The notes beneath the pieces are model-generated. The model worked only from the letters and a program-made list of their open reading frames with translations, was not told where the DNA came from and did no database searches. Below are positions 37,254 through 44,412 of a stretch of 64,000 nt of DNA, piece after piece (position 1 is the stretch's first letter; each line of letters begins with the position of its first letter). Source of the DNA: Methylophilus sp. 42 (GTDB taxonomy: Bacteria; Pseudomonadota; Gammaproteobacteria; Burkholderiales; Methylophilaceae); contig NZ_KB913031.1 in NCBI RefSeq assembly GCF_000384155.1, positions 1,178,001-1,242,000 of the forward strand. Reading direction: 5' to 3'. The translations under genes and the position numbers were made by a program.

Positions 37254-38119
37254 TGTTTAAACAGGGCTTTCAGCAAAATCAGCAGCCAGTCATAGGCTTT
37301 CAGGGTCGGGCGATGATGATAGATATCGCCACCGCAGGATTTTAATTTATGTAGGATACGTTCGCCACCTGCAATCATCATGCGTAATTCAAAACCGATG
37401 CGGCCTGGCAAGGCGCGACCTAGTGGTTTTCCGGCCAGCAGCATGTCTTCTGCGCGTATCACATTTTGCATGAAAAACGCTTGCCAGGGCGCATCCACAC
37501 GCTGTTGACGTAAGTCCTGCTCACTGATGCCTGCCGCCTGCATCTCGTCCTGACTCAGGTAAATACGTCCAACCGCACCGTGTTTTTGCAGGTCTGGTTC
37601 GATGTCCTGATAAAAGTTAATCAGTTGTAAGGCGCTGCAAATCTGGTCAGACCACAGCCGGTGTTGCGGCGTATCGCTGCCATATAGTTGCAACATCAAG
37701 CGGCCTACTGGGTTGGCCGAGCGGCGGCAGTAGTCCAGCACCTCATCAACATTGGCATAGCGGGTTTTAACCACGTCCTGTTTAAAAGCATCTATCAGGT
37801 CTAGCAAACATTGCACGTCCAGTTTGTGGGTGTTAACCACTTGCTGCAAGGCGATAAATAAGGGCTTAGCTGGCTTGATATAGGCCTGGATCAGCAATAA
37901 CTCGTCTTCATACGCTTGCAATGCTTGCAGCCGTGACGCTTCAGTCGCATTGCCTTCATCAGCAATATCATCCGCTTCACGCGCGAACTGGTAAATCACC
38001 GTGACCGCATGACGCAAATGGGCGGGTAACAGCAGGGAGGCAACCGGGAAGTTTTCGTAGTGCGTTTGCGCCAGCGTCAGGCTGGGAGATGGCTCGGCTG
38101 GCTTGGAAAAGGCTTGCAT
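37250..38119 (-). CDS. hpnC: Hydroxysqualene synthase
   Basis: 289-residue squalene-synthase-like protein. It carries DDIADEG (about 51-57) and NFYQDIEPDL, the second motif, altered as expected for HpnC. It converts presqualene diphosphate to hydroxysqualene. First gene of hpnCDE. Squalene-hopene cyclase is not in this window, so the final product (hopanoids or squalene) is not shown here. Confidence 0.92.
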   Translation of the reverse strand: MQAFSKPAEPSPSLTLAQTHYENFPVASLLLPAHLRHAVTVIYQFAREADDIADEGNATEASRLQALQAYEDELLLIQAYIKPAKPLFIALQQVVNTHKLDVQCLLDLIDAFKQDVVKTRYANVDEVLDYCRRSANPVGRLMLQLYGSDTPQHRLWSDQICSALQLINFYQDIEPDLQKHGAVGRIYLSQDEMQAAGISEQDLRQQRVDAPWQAFFMQNVIRAEDMLLAGKPLGRALPGRIGFELRMMIAGGERILHKLKSCGGDIYHHRPTLKAYDWLLILLKALFKQ

Positions 38120-38204
38120 GGCTTAAGTATGCCATAAATCCGTGATACGCTTACACCTTGCAGATGAACAAGTCTAAAGAGAAATCAAAGTTGGGGATGA
38201 CAGG

Positions 38205-38960
38205 ATGTTAGGCATTATTGGCGGTACCGGATTGACCGCGCTGGATAATTTAAATATTTCGAAACGCTTGATCGTACGTACCCCGTATGGTGAACCGTCG
38301 CAGCCATTGGTGTTTGGCGAGATAAATGGCAAAGAAGTCGTGTTTCTGGCGCGTCATGGTGGCGGTCATACCATTCCACCGCATGCGGTGAATTACCGGG
38401 CGAATATCTGGGCGCTGCATTCTGTCGGTGTACGCAACTTGCTGGCGGTCGCTACCGTCGGTGGCATCGCCCGCAACCTGATCCCGGGTGATATCGTGTT
38501 GCCGAACCAGATTCTGGATTATACCTACGGCCGCAGTAACACTTATCACGATGGCATTGAGCTGCCTGTGCGCCATATCGACTTTACCCAGCCATATTCA
38601 CAGGCCATGCGTGAGCGCTGCCTGCAAGCGGCGGCGGACGTTGGCTATAGCGTGGTGGATGGCGGTGTCTATGCGTGCGTACAGGGGCCACGCCTGGAAA
38701 CTGCAGCTGAGATCAACCGCTACGAGCACGATGGTGCCACTGTTGTTGGCATGACCGGTATGCCGGAGGCAGTATTGGCGCGCGAACTTGGTTTGGCTTA
38801 TGCTGCTATTTGCCCGGTGGCTAATTTCGCTGCTGGTCGTGGTGATAGCGCACAATCTATCCAGTTTGAGCAAGTGATGCCGTTGTTGCAGCAAACCATG
38901 GATAAAGTACGCACAGTGATTGCGCATTATTTGGCTGATAACGACTGTTCGATAGCGTAG
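38205..38960 (+). CDS. S-methyl-5'-thioinosine/thioadenosine phosphorylase family
   Basis: 251-residue purine nucleoside phosphorylase of the MTAP family. It has the phosphate site GGTGL (6-10), [19 protein letters not shown] (about 49-67) and [15 protein letters not shown] near the C-terminal third. The short length and sequence style resemble the Pseudomonas methylthioinosine phosphorylase more than eukaryotic MTAP, so MTI is the likely substrate, by inference. It recycles the polyamine/SAM by-product. def follows after 14 nt. Confidence 0.85.
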   Translation: MLGIIGGTGLTALDNLNISKRLIVRTPYGEPSQPLVFGEINGKEVVFLARHGGGHTIPPHAVNYRANIWALHSVGVRNLLAVATVGGIARNLIPGDIVLPNQILDYTYGRSNTYHDGIELPVRHIDFTQPYSQAMRERCLQAAADVGYSVVDGGVYACVQGPRLETAAEINRYEHDGATVVGMTGMPEAVLARELGLAYAAICPVANFAAGRGDSAQSIQFEQVMPLLQQTMDKVRTVIAHYLADNDCSIA

Positions 38961-38974
38961 GGGAGGAGACAACG

Positions 38975-39508
38975 ATGGCGGTGAAACCGGTATTGCGTAT
39001 GGGCGAGCCACTGTTATATCGCGTCGCAGATAAAGTCACCCAGTTTGATACGCCTGAGTTGCATGCGCTGATTCAGGACATGCACGACACCATGGCGCAG
39101 ATGAATGGGGCAGGCATCGCCGCACCACAAATTGGCGTCAGCTTGCAGGTGGTGATGTTTGGCGTCGGCGCGAATCCGCGTTATCCGGATGCGGAAGAGG
39201 TGCCGTTCACTATTCTGATTAATCCTGAATTGACCCCGGTCGACCAAACTGAAGAAGAGGGCTGGGAAGGCTGCCTGTCTGTCCCCGGCATGCGCGGTGT
39301 GGTACCACGTTACCAGCACTTGCATTATCGCGGTTTTGATCCGCAAGGCAACGTGATTGACCGTACCGTGAGCGGCTTTCATGCGCGTGTCGTGCAGCAT
39401 GAGTGTGACCACTTGTTTGGCATACTTTACCCCATGCGTATCCGTGATCTGACAAAATTTGGCTTTAATGATGTACTTTTTCCTGGAATAACGCTTCCAG
39501 ATGACTGA
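38975..39508 (+). CDS. def: Peptide deformylase
   Basis: Removes the formyl group from nascent N-termini. 177 residues with motif [10 protein letters not shown] (about 45-53), motif [10 protein letters not shown] (metal Cys, about 97-104) and motif [12 protein letters not shown] (metal His and catalytic Glu, about 138-146). Strong ribosome site GGGAGGAG. Not in the usual def-fmt pair. Confidence 0.97.
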   Translation: MAVKPVLRMGEPLLYRVADKVTQFDTPELHALIQDMHDTMAQMNGAGIAAPQIGVSLQVVMFGVGANPRYPDAEEVPFTILINPELTPVDQTEEEGWEGCLSVPGMRGVVPRYQHLHYRGFDPQGNVIDRTVSGFHARVVQHECDHLFGILYPMRIRDLTKFGFNDVLFPGITLPDD

Positions 39509-39516
39509 TTGTTTGC

Positions 39517-39522
39517 TATAAT
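39517..39522 (+). promoter_or_regulatory. -10 box of the tRNA-Ser gene
   Basis: TATAAT ends 11 nt before the first base of the tRNA, the expected distance if transcription starts at or just before it. The -35 region is weak. Confidence 0.6.
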
Positions 39523-39533
39523 GCCGACTTTCC

Positions 39534-39623
39534 GGAAGAGTGGCAGAGCGGTTTAATGCTACAGTCTTGAAAACTGTCGAGGGTTCACGCCCTCCGTGAG
39601 TTCGAATCTCACCTCTTCCGCCA
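39534..39623 (+). tRNA. tRNA-Ser (anticodon UGA)
   Basis: 90 nt including an encoded CCA. Acceptor arms ggaagag (39534-39540) and ctcttcc pair. The anticodon loop cttgaaaa carries TGA. A long variable arm (tcgagggttcacgccctccgt region) is typical of class II tRNA-Ser. The T loop ttcgaatc is present. Confidence 0.97.
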
Positions 39624-39631
39624 GACATGTC

Positions 39632-39652
39632 ATGCCGCAGTTTTTGCGGCAT
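39632..39652 (+). terminator. Terminator after tRNA-Ser
   Basis: An 8-bp stem (39632-39639 with 39645-39652) with a gtttt loop and a short T-rich tail, 9 nt after the tRNA. Confidence 0.7.
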
Positions 39653-39693
39653 TTCTATTTGCAGGTTTTAATTACTCAATTTAAGGAATCGTC

Positions 39694-39969
39694 ATGACTC
39701 AAATCATCATCGACCATAACCCATCAGAAGAGAAGCTGAAAGAACTGGGCGTAAAAAGCTGGAACACATGGGATTGCGCACCTTCAAAATTCCCTTTGGA
39801 CTTCACAGCGACTGAAAAAGCCTACGTGTTAGAAGGCGAATTCAAAGTGACTCCACAAGGTGGCGACACTGTAACGATCAAGGCTGGTGACTATGTTGAG
39901 TTTCCAAAAGGCCTGAAATCACAGTGGGAAGTAGTTAAGCAATTGAAAAAACACTACAAACATTTCTAA
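39694..39969 (+). CDS. Small cupin (DUF861 type)
   Basis: 91-residue single-domain cupin (Cupin_3/DUF861-like). The conserved core is T-W-D, F-x-A-T-E-K-A-Y-V-L-E-G, V-T-P, A-G-D-Y-V-x-F-P-K-G, W-E-V. The two histidines of the usual metal motif are missing; a glutamate remains. AAGGAA precedes the ATG. A paralogue with about half identical residues is at 47332-47604. Ligand and role are unknown; it could be a small-molecule binding protein. Confidence 0.85.
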   Translation: MTQIIIDHNPSEEKLKELGVKSWNTWDCAPSKFPLDFTATEKAYVLEGEFKVTPQGGDTVTIKAGDYVEFPKGLKSQWEVVKQLKKHYKHF

Positions 39970-39995
39970 TTGATTTGTTGTAGCCAGTATTCAAT

Positions 39996-40025
39996 AAAAA
40001 ACCCTGCAATGCAGGGTTTTTTGTT
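39996..40025 (+). terminator. Terminator after the cupin gene
   Basis: A 12-bp A/T-flanked stem (39996-40007 with 40011-40022) with a 3-nt loop, then T-rich sequence. It isolates the cupin from the thiamine operon. Confidence 0.88.
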
Positions 40026-40108
40026 TTTAGAACACTGCGATTTAAGGCCGGAATCATTAAACTTTGCAAATTGTGCTTTAAATTCAAACGTCATTCAACA
40101 TCGCTCTC

Positions 40109-40137
40109 TAGCCAAGTTGTTGATATTAAAATACAAT
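40109..40137 (+). promoter_or_regulatory. Possible promoter of the thiamine operon
   Basis: TACAAT at 40132-40137, with a weak TAGCCA-like -35 17 nt upstream. It lies 26 nt before the riboswitch, about where a promoter is required. Confidence 0.35.
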
Positions 40138-40162
40138 CTCACCCTGATTGAAAAATCAAAAC

Positions 40163-40249
40163 GCCTTGGGGTGGCTAACGCCTGAGATCTCGCGCAAGTG
40201 AGAAACCCAATGAACCTGACCCAGATAATGCTGGCGTAGGGACAGGCAG
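40163..40249 (+). promoter_or_regulatory. TPP riboswitch (THI element)
   Basis: The strip holds the conserved THI-box pieces in order: GGGGTG, CTGAGA, ACCC, TGAACCTGA, and CAGATAATGCTGGCGTAGGGA. It lies on the plus strand about 110 nt before the TonB receptor gene. Thiamine diphosphate binding should lower expression. Downstream, TCCTTT (40326-40331) can pair with AAAGGA (40348-40353), the Shine-Dalgarno of the receptor gene, which suggests translational control. Confidence 0.93.
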
Positions 40250-40358
40250 AGCCTCTACAACGCAAATGTTTTTGGTTTGTTGTTTAATCAACACACCTAC
40301 TCACGTCCTTGTCACTCTCCCCCTGTCCTTTTTATGTATCTTGATAGAAAGGATTACC

Positions 40359-42449
40359 TTGAAACCGATTATAAAACCATTGCCCCTCATTGGGCTGTTA
40401 CTGGCCATGCCTGCGTTGGGCGCAGAAGATGACAACAAAGCCGTTGAACTCTCGGAAGTTGTGGTCAGCGCAGACTTTCGCCCCAGTACCGCACAAAAAA
40501 CGGCCGTCAGCCTGACCGAAATTGACAAAGAAACCATAGAGTCACGTGGCGCGCAACACTTGGAAGAAGTGCTTAACTTGGCACCCAACGTTGGTTTTGC
40601 CAGTGGTGCTTCTCGGGGGCAGTTTTTTCAAATACGCGGCATGGGTGAAGACAGTCAGTATTCATCTCCAATAAACCCTTCAGTTGGTCTGATTATCGAT
40701 GGAATAGACTTTAGTCGTATTGGCGGTGCCGCAACGCTGTTTGATATTGACTCGGTAGAGATTTTACGTGGTCCACAGGGCACCAAATTTGGTAACAATG
40801 GCTTAGCAGGCACCATTAATTTGCGTAGTAAAGAGCCTACCAAAGACTTTAAGATGCACTTTGAGTCTGCCGCAGGTAACTATGATACGCAAAATGTTGG
40901 TTTTGCTGTTGGCGGCACTATAAAAGATGATACCTTGCTGGGACGACTTGCTGTTTACAACCACAAATCAGATGGGTATGTTAAAAATGCATATTTAGGC
41001 CGGAATGATACCCAAGACCAAAACGAGCTGACTTTACGTGGCAAGTTAAAATGGCTAGCTACCGAAAACTTAACTGTAGATTTGACCTATCTACATTTGA
41101 ACATTCACAATGGCTATGATGCTTTTACATTGGATAATAGCGGCAAAACAAGATCGAATCAGCCAGGTTCTGATAACCAAGAAACGAATGCGCTAGCGTT
41201 AAAAGCTAATTGGCAAGCGTCTGATGCAGTGATTATTCAATCACAAGTCAATTACCTGCATTCAGACGTACTATACAGCTACGATGCAGATTGGACCGCT
41301 GTACCGCCGGATTATTTTGAGCGTTTTAACCGAAAACGTGAGAACTACTCTTTTGATGTTCGTGCGCTGTCTGATAAACCAGGTCGAATCTTTGGCGGGA
41401 CCACAGATTGGACAGTTGGTTTATTTCACTACAACCAAAAAGAAAACTTTCAAATCAACTCCAATTATTACAATGACCCTAACTCCGGCGGTCATTATGA
41501 AACCAACAATACTGCTCTGTATGGTCAACTAGATACTTATTTGACTGAAAAATTAACTTTAACCAATGGTCTACGTCTTGAGCATTTCAAGGCTACTTTA
41601 TCTGATGCAACAGGATACGATGATGCTTTTAATCTGGTGAATATTGATAACACTTCTGTTGCTGAAAATCTATTCGGTGGGAAAATTGGATTGAACTATC
41701 AAGCCAATCAAGACCATTTGCTTTACACAACATTGTCGCGTGGCTTTAAAGCTGGTGGTGTTAATAATGATGGTCGACTGAACAGTGAACAACGCAATAT
41801 CAAGCAGGAATATAACGTCAATATCGAGACGGGTATTAAATCCAGTTGGCTAAACAAAACATTAATCACAACATTATCTGTATTTCACACAGAGCGTAAT
41901 GATGCCCAAATCAAGGCTTCCAAAGCACTCAGTAACGGCACATTTTTAGATTATATTAACAACGCTTCAAATGCGACTAATCAAGGTTTGGAAGCGAGTT
42001 TCGATTGGTTTGCAACTGACAAATTGCGCATCCTAGGGTCATTGGGTCTGCTAGATGCCAAGTTTAGAAGTCATGTCGCAAACGGAGTGAGTTTCGATGG
42101 CCGCCAAGTAGCAAATGCTCCAAGATACACATTTAACTTGGGTTCAGAGTTCTATGCGAATGAAAACTTGACGCTACGTGCGAATGTAGAAGGTAAAGAC
42201 GAGTTTTATTTTTCAGACAGTCATAATGCAAAATCTGATGCTTATGCACTTGTGAATGCAAGTCTCGATTATAAGCATGACAAACATTGGAAGGTCCGCG
42301 GTTGGGTAAGGAATTTATTTGACAAAGAGTATGCCACTCGTGGATTTTATTTTGCTAACAATCCAGCGGATAACTACACGATTAATGAAAAATATATTCA
42401 ATACGGTCAACCACGCGTAGCCGGTATTACCGTCAGTTATGATTACTAA
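40359..42449 (+). CDS. TonB-dependent outer-membrane receptor, probably for thiamine
   Basis: 696-residue outer-membrane receptor: signal peptide (1-22), a TonB-box-like ELSEVVVSA shortly after, a plug domain (about 45-150; LRGPQGTKFGNNGLAGTINL) and a 22-strand barrel ending in an aromatic residue (VSYDY). The start is TTG at 40359, preceded by AGAAAGGA; longer in-frame starts run through the riboswitch leader. The riboswitch and the thiamine genes behind it make thiamine (or a precursor) the likely substrate, which is inference. The gene looks AT-richer than its neighbours. Confidence 0.9.
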   Translation: MKPIIKPLPLIGLLLAMPALGAEDDNKAVELSEVVVSADFRPSTAQKTAVSLTEIDKETIESRGAQHLEEVLNLAPNVGFASGASRGQFFQIRGMGEDSQYSSPINPSVGLIIDGIDFSRIGGAATLFDIDSVEILRGPQGTKFGNNGLAGTINLRSKEPTKDFKMHFESAAGNYDTQNVGFAVGGTIKDDTLLGRLAVYNHKSDGYVKNAYLGRNDTQDQNELTLRGKLKWLATENLTVDLTYLHLNIHNGYDAFTLDNSGKTRSNQPGSDNQETNALALKANWQASDAVIIQSQVNYLHSDVLYSYDADWTAVPPDYFERFNRKRENYSFDVRALSDKPGRIFGGTTDWTVGLFHYNQKENFQINSNYYNDPNSGGHYETNNTALYGQLDTYLTEKLTLTNGLRLEHFKATLSDATGYDDAFNLVNIDNTSVAENLFGGKIGLNYQANQDHLLYTTLSRGFKAGGVNNDGRLNSEQRNIKQEYNVNIETGIKSSWLNKTLITTLSVFHTERNDAQIKASKALSNGTFLDYINNASNATNQGLEASFDWFATDKLRILGSLGLLDAKFRSHVANGVSFDGRQVANAPRYTFNLGSEFYANENLTLRANVEGKDEFYFSDSHNAKSDAYALVNASLDYKHDKHWKVRGWVRNLFDKEYATRGFYFANNPADNYTINEKYIQYGQPRVAGITVSYDY

Positions 42450-42492
42450 AATGTTGCCAGAGCAAGAGCTCGCCTGATGAAAGGAGCGCTAA

Positions 42493-42753
42493 ATGCGTAT
42501 TTCAGTCGATATTAGTTTATATCCCTTAACCGAAGGTTATGTAGAACCTATTTTGGAGTTTATTAATAAGCTCGAAGCGAATAAAAATCTTGTGGTCAAG
42601 CGCAATAGCCTGGCGACCCAAGTATTTGGAGAATATCGCGAAGTGATGGATTGTCTCGATGCAGAGATGGAAGCGGTGTTCAATGCGCTGCCGCACAGTG
42701 TATTTGTGATGAAGTTTATTGGTACAGACAGGGCCGATGTGGTTGATGTATAA
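42493..42753 (+). CDS. Thiamine-binding (MTH1187/YkoF-like) protein
   Basis: 86-residue protein of the thiamine-binding/UPF0045 fold (MTH1187, YkoF). The beta-strand start RISVDISLYPLTEGYVEPI is characteristic. YkoF binds thiamine in Bacillus. It sits 43 nt after the receptor and before the PnuC-like permease, with AAAGGAGCG before the ATG. A cytoplasmic thiamine or HMP binding role is inferred from family and context. Confidence 0.85.
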   Translation: MRISVDISLYPLTEGYVEPILEFINKLEANKNLVVKRNSLATQVFGEYREVMDCLDAEMEAVFNALPHSVFVMKFIGTDRADVVDV

Positions 42754-42788
42754 GACCTTCTCATTAATCTCTTGCGTGTTTATCGATC

Positions 42789-43400
42789 ATGAACCAAGAT
42801 AATTTCCAGCCCATCCTGACTGCATTTCAACAAATGTCCAATTGGGAAATCGCCGCTGCTCTGATGGGCGTGGCTTATATTTTGCTGGCGGCCAAAGAGT
42901 CTCAATGGTGTTGGCTGTTTGCCTTCTTCAGCACTCTGGTATACACCATGCTGTTTTGGGAAGGTCAGCTTCCCATGCAAGCACTGCTGAATTTTTACTA
43001 TATTGGCATGGCGATTTATGGCTTTTGGGCATGGCATAAACACGGTGCTAAAACTGATACATTACAGATCAGCCGTTGGCCTTGGCTTTGGCATGTTGGT
43101 TTTATTGCAGTCGGAATTATAGTGAGCGCTTTGGTCAGTAATTATTTGCAACAGACAGGGCAATCGCAAAGTCCGATGTTAGATGCTTATACGACGGTTT
43201 TTTCTGTCATGAACACATGGCTGATTGCCAGGAAGGTATTGGAAAACTGGCTATATTGGGCGGTGATTGATGGTGCTGCCACGCTCTTGTATGTGCAAAC
43301 AGGCTATTACGCTACGGCGGTTTTATTTGTGCTGAATACGATTCTGGCGATTGTCGGTTTTATCAGCTGGGTGAAGCTTTATCGGCAACAAAAAGCTTAA
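42789..43400 (+). CDS. pnuT: PnuC family permease, likely thiamine (PnuT)
   Basis: 203-residue inner-membrane protein of the PnuC family with about six to seven helices and many Trp residues. It has the W-x-x-E and N-x-x-Y-x-x-x-x-x-Y-G-x-x-x-W patterns (NFYYIGMAIYGFWAW). PnuC members take up nicotinamide riboside, riboflavin or thiamine; the riboswitch-led operon points to thiamine. Specificity is inference. Convergent with the kinase at 43435. Confidence 0.82.
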   Translation: MNQDNFQPILTAFQQMSNWEIAAALMGVAYILLAAKESQWCWLFAFFSTLVYTMLFWEGQLPMQALLNFYYIGMAIYGFWAWHKHGAKTDTLQISRWPWLWHVGFIAVGIIVSALVSNYLQQTGQSQSPMLDAYTTVFSVMNTWLIARKVLENWLYWAVIDGAATLLYVQTGYYATAVLFVLNTILAIVGFISWVKLYRQQKA

Positions 43401-43434
43401 ACAACTCAACATGATGGTGAACGGAATGCAGCGT

Positions 43435-44307
43435 TTATATTTGCTGCATCCATTTTTCCAAATCAGTCTCACCTAATATATTCATCAAAAACAACAGCAA
43501 CTGATAGCAGGATTTGTATGCTCCATGCTCGGGCCAGTTGTGTGTTTGAATATAGTGCTGTTTGAATAAAGCCAATTGCGTGGGTGTTAATACATATTCA
43601 AGCAGCACTAGATCCAGCGTGCGTGGTGCGATGAAAAATGCATCCAGATCAATCAAAGCCAAATCATTGGTGCCTGAACGGAATTGATCCCAACGTAAAT
43701 CCAGCATCATCGGCACGAATTGGGTTTCGCGGATATTTTCTGCGTTCGCTAATACTTCAGCCAATAACGTTTTATCAATCAACGTGCCTTTTTGCTTGGC
43801 CAGAAAAGTAATTGTTTGGTGCAAACGGCCGGACCATTCAATGGCAGGCAGCTTTGGCGCATGCAGCTCGCCCCAACTGGTGTAAGTGCATTGATGCAGT
43901 TTTATAATATGCTCGGCTAACTGTATTACCCAATCATCAGCAATAAGTTCAGCATCTAAGTCCTTGCCGGCTAAAAAACGGGTCAGCACAAATCGTTGAG
44001 CATTGGCCGCGACAAAACCAGGTACTGTCAGTGCACCGTTTTTCTGCAAAAAATGATGCGTTAGATGGATATCGCCCAGGCTGTCAGGGAAGTTGGCTGC
44101 AAATAAATGGTTTGCACCTAGCCAGAAGTGAGAGCTTCTAATGGTCGCTTCATTACACACTTTCAGTACCATTTCGCCATCCGTCGTTTGGCAATAAAAC
44201 AGCTGATGCGTGCTATCCTCAAACTTGGCTTGGATGGGATTAGGCTCGGCAACCAGTGTAGGCAAACTGGCTTGTTCGGCGGGCGTGAGTAGGGGATAGG
44301 TAAACAT
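43435..44307 (-). CDS. Kinase-like phosphotransferase, possible thiamine kinase
   Basis: 290-residue protein of the aminoglycoside phosphotransferase/choline kinase fold. The loop that is usually H-G-D-x-x-x-x-N reads M-L-D-L-R-W-D-Q: the catalytic Asp is kept, His is lost and the metal Asn is Gln. The second metal motif LIDLDAFFIAPRTLDL is intact. It lies tail to tail with pnuT, 34 nt apart. Thiamine kinase would complete salvage after uptake, but this rests on context only. Own promoter expected upstream at about 44.31-44.4 kb. Confidence 0.65.
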   Translation of the reverse strand: MFTYPLLTPAEQASLPTLVAEPNPIQAKFEDSTHQLFYCQTTDGEMVLKVCNEATIRSSHFWLGANHLFAANFPDSLGDIHLTHHFLQKNGALTVPGFVAANAQRFVLTRFLAGKDLDAELIADDWVIQLAEHIIKLHQCTYTSWGELHAPKLPAIEWSGRLHQTITFLAKQKGTLIDKTLLAEVLANAENIRETQFVPMMLDLRWDQFRSGTNDLALIDLDAFFIAPRTLDLVLLEYVLTPTQLALFKQHYIQTHNWPEHGAYKSCYQLLLFLMNILGETDLEKWMQQI

Positions 44308-44412
44308 TTAAGCGAGTCATTTTAAATCATCAGACGGTTTAAATCATCTGATCATCGCGATGCGTCTACCTTTTGTAGGTAGACGCCGTGACAAGTCAGG
44401 CAGATGAGACCC

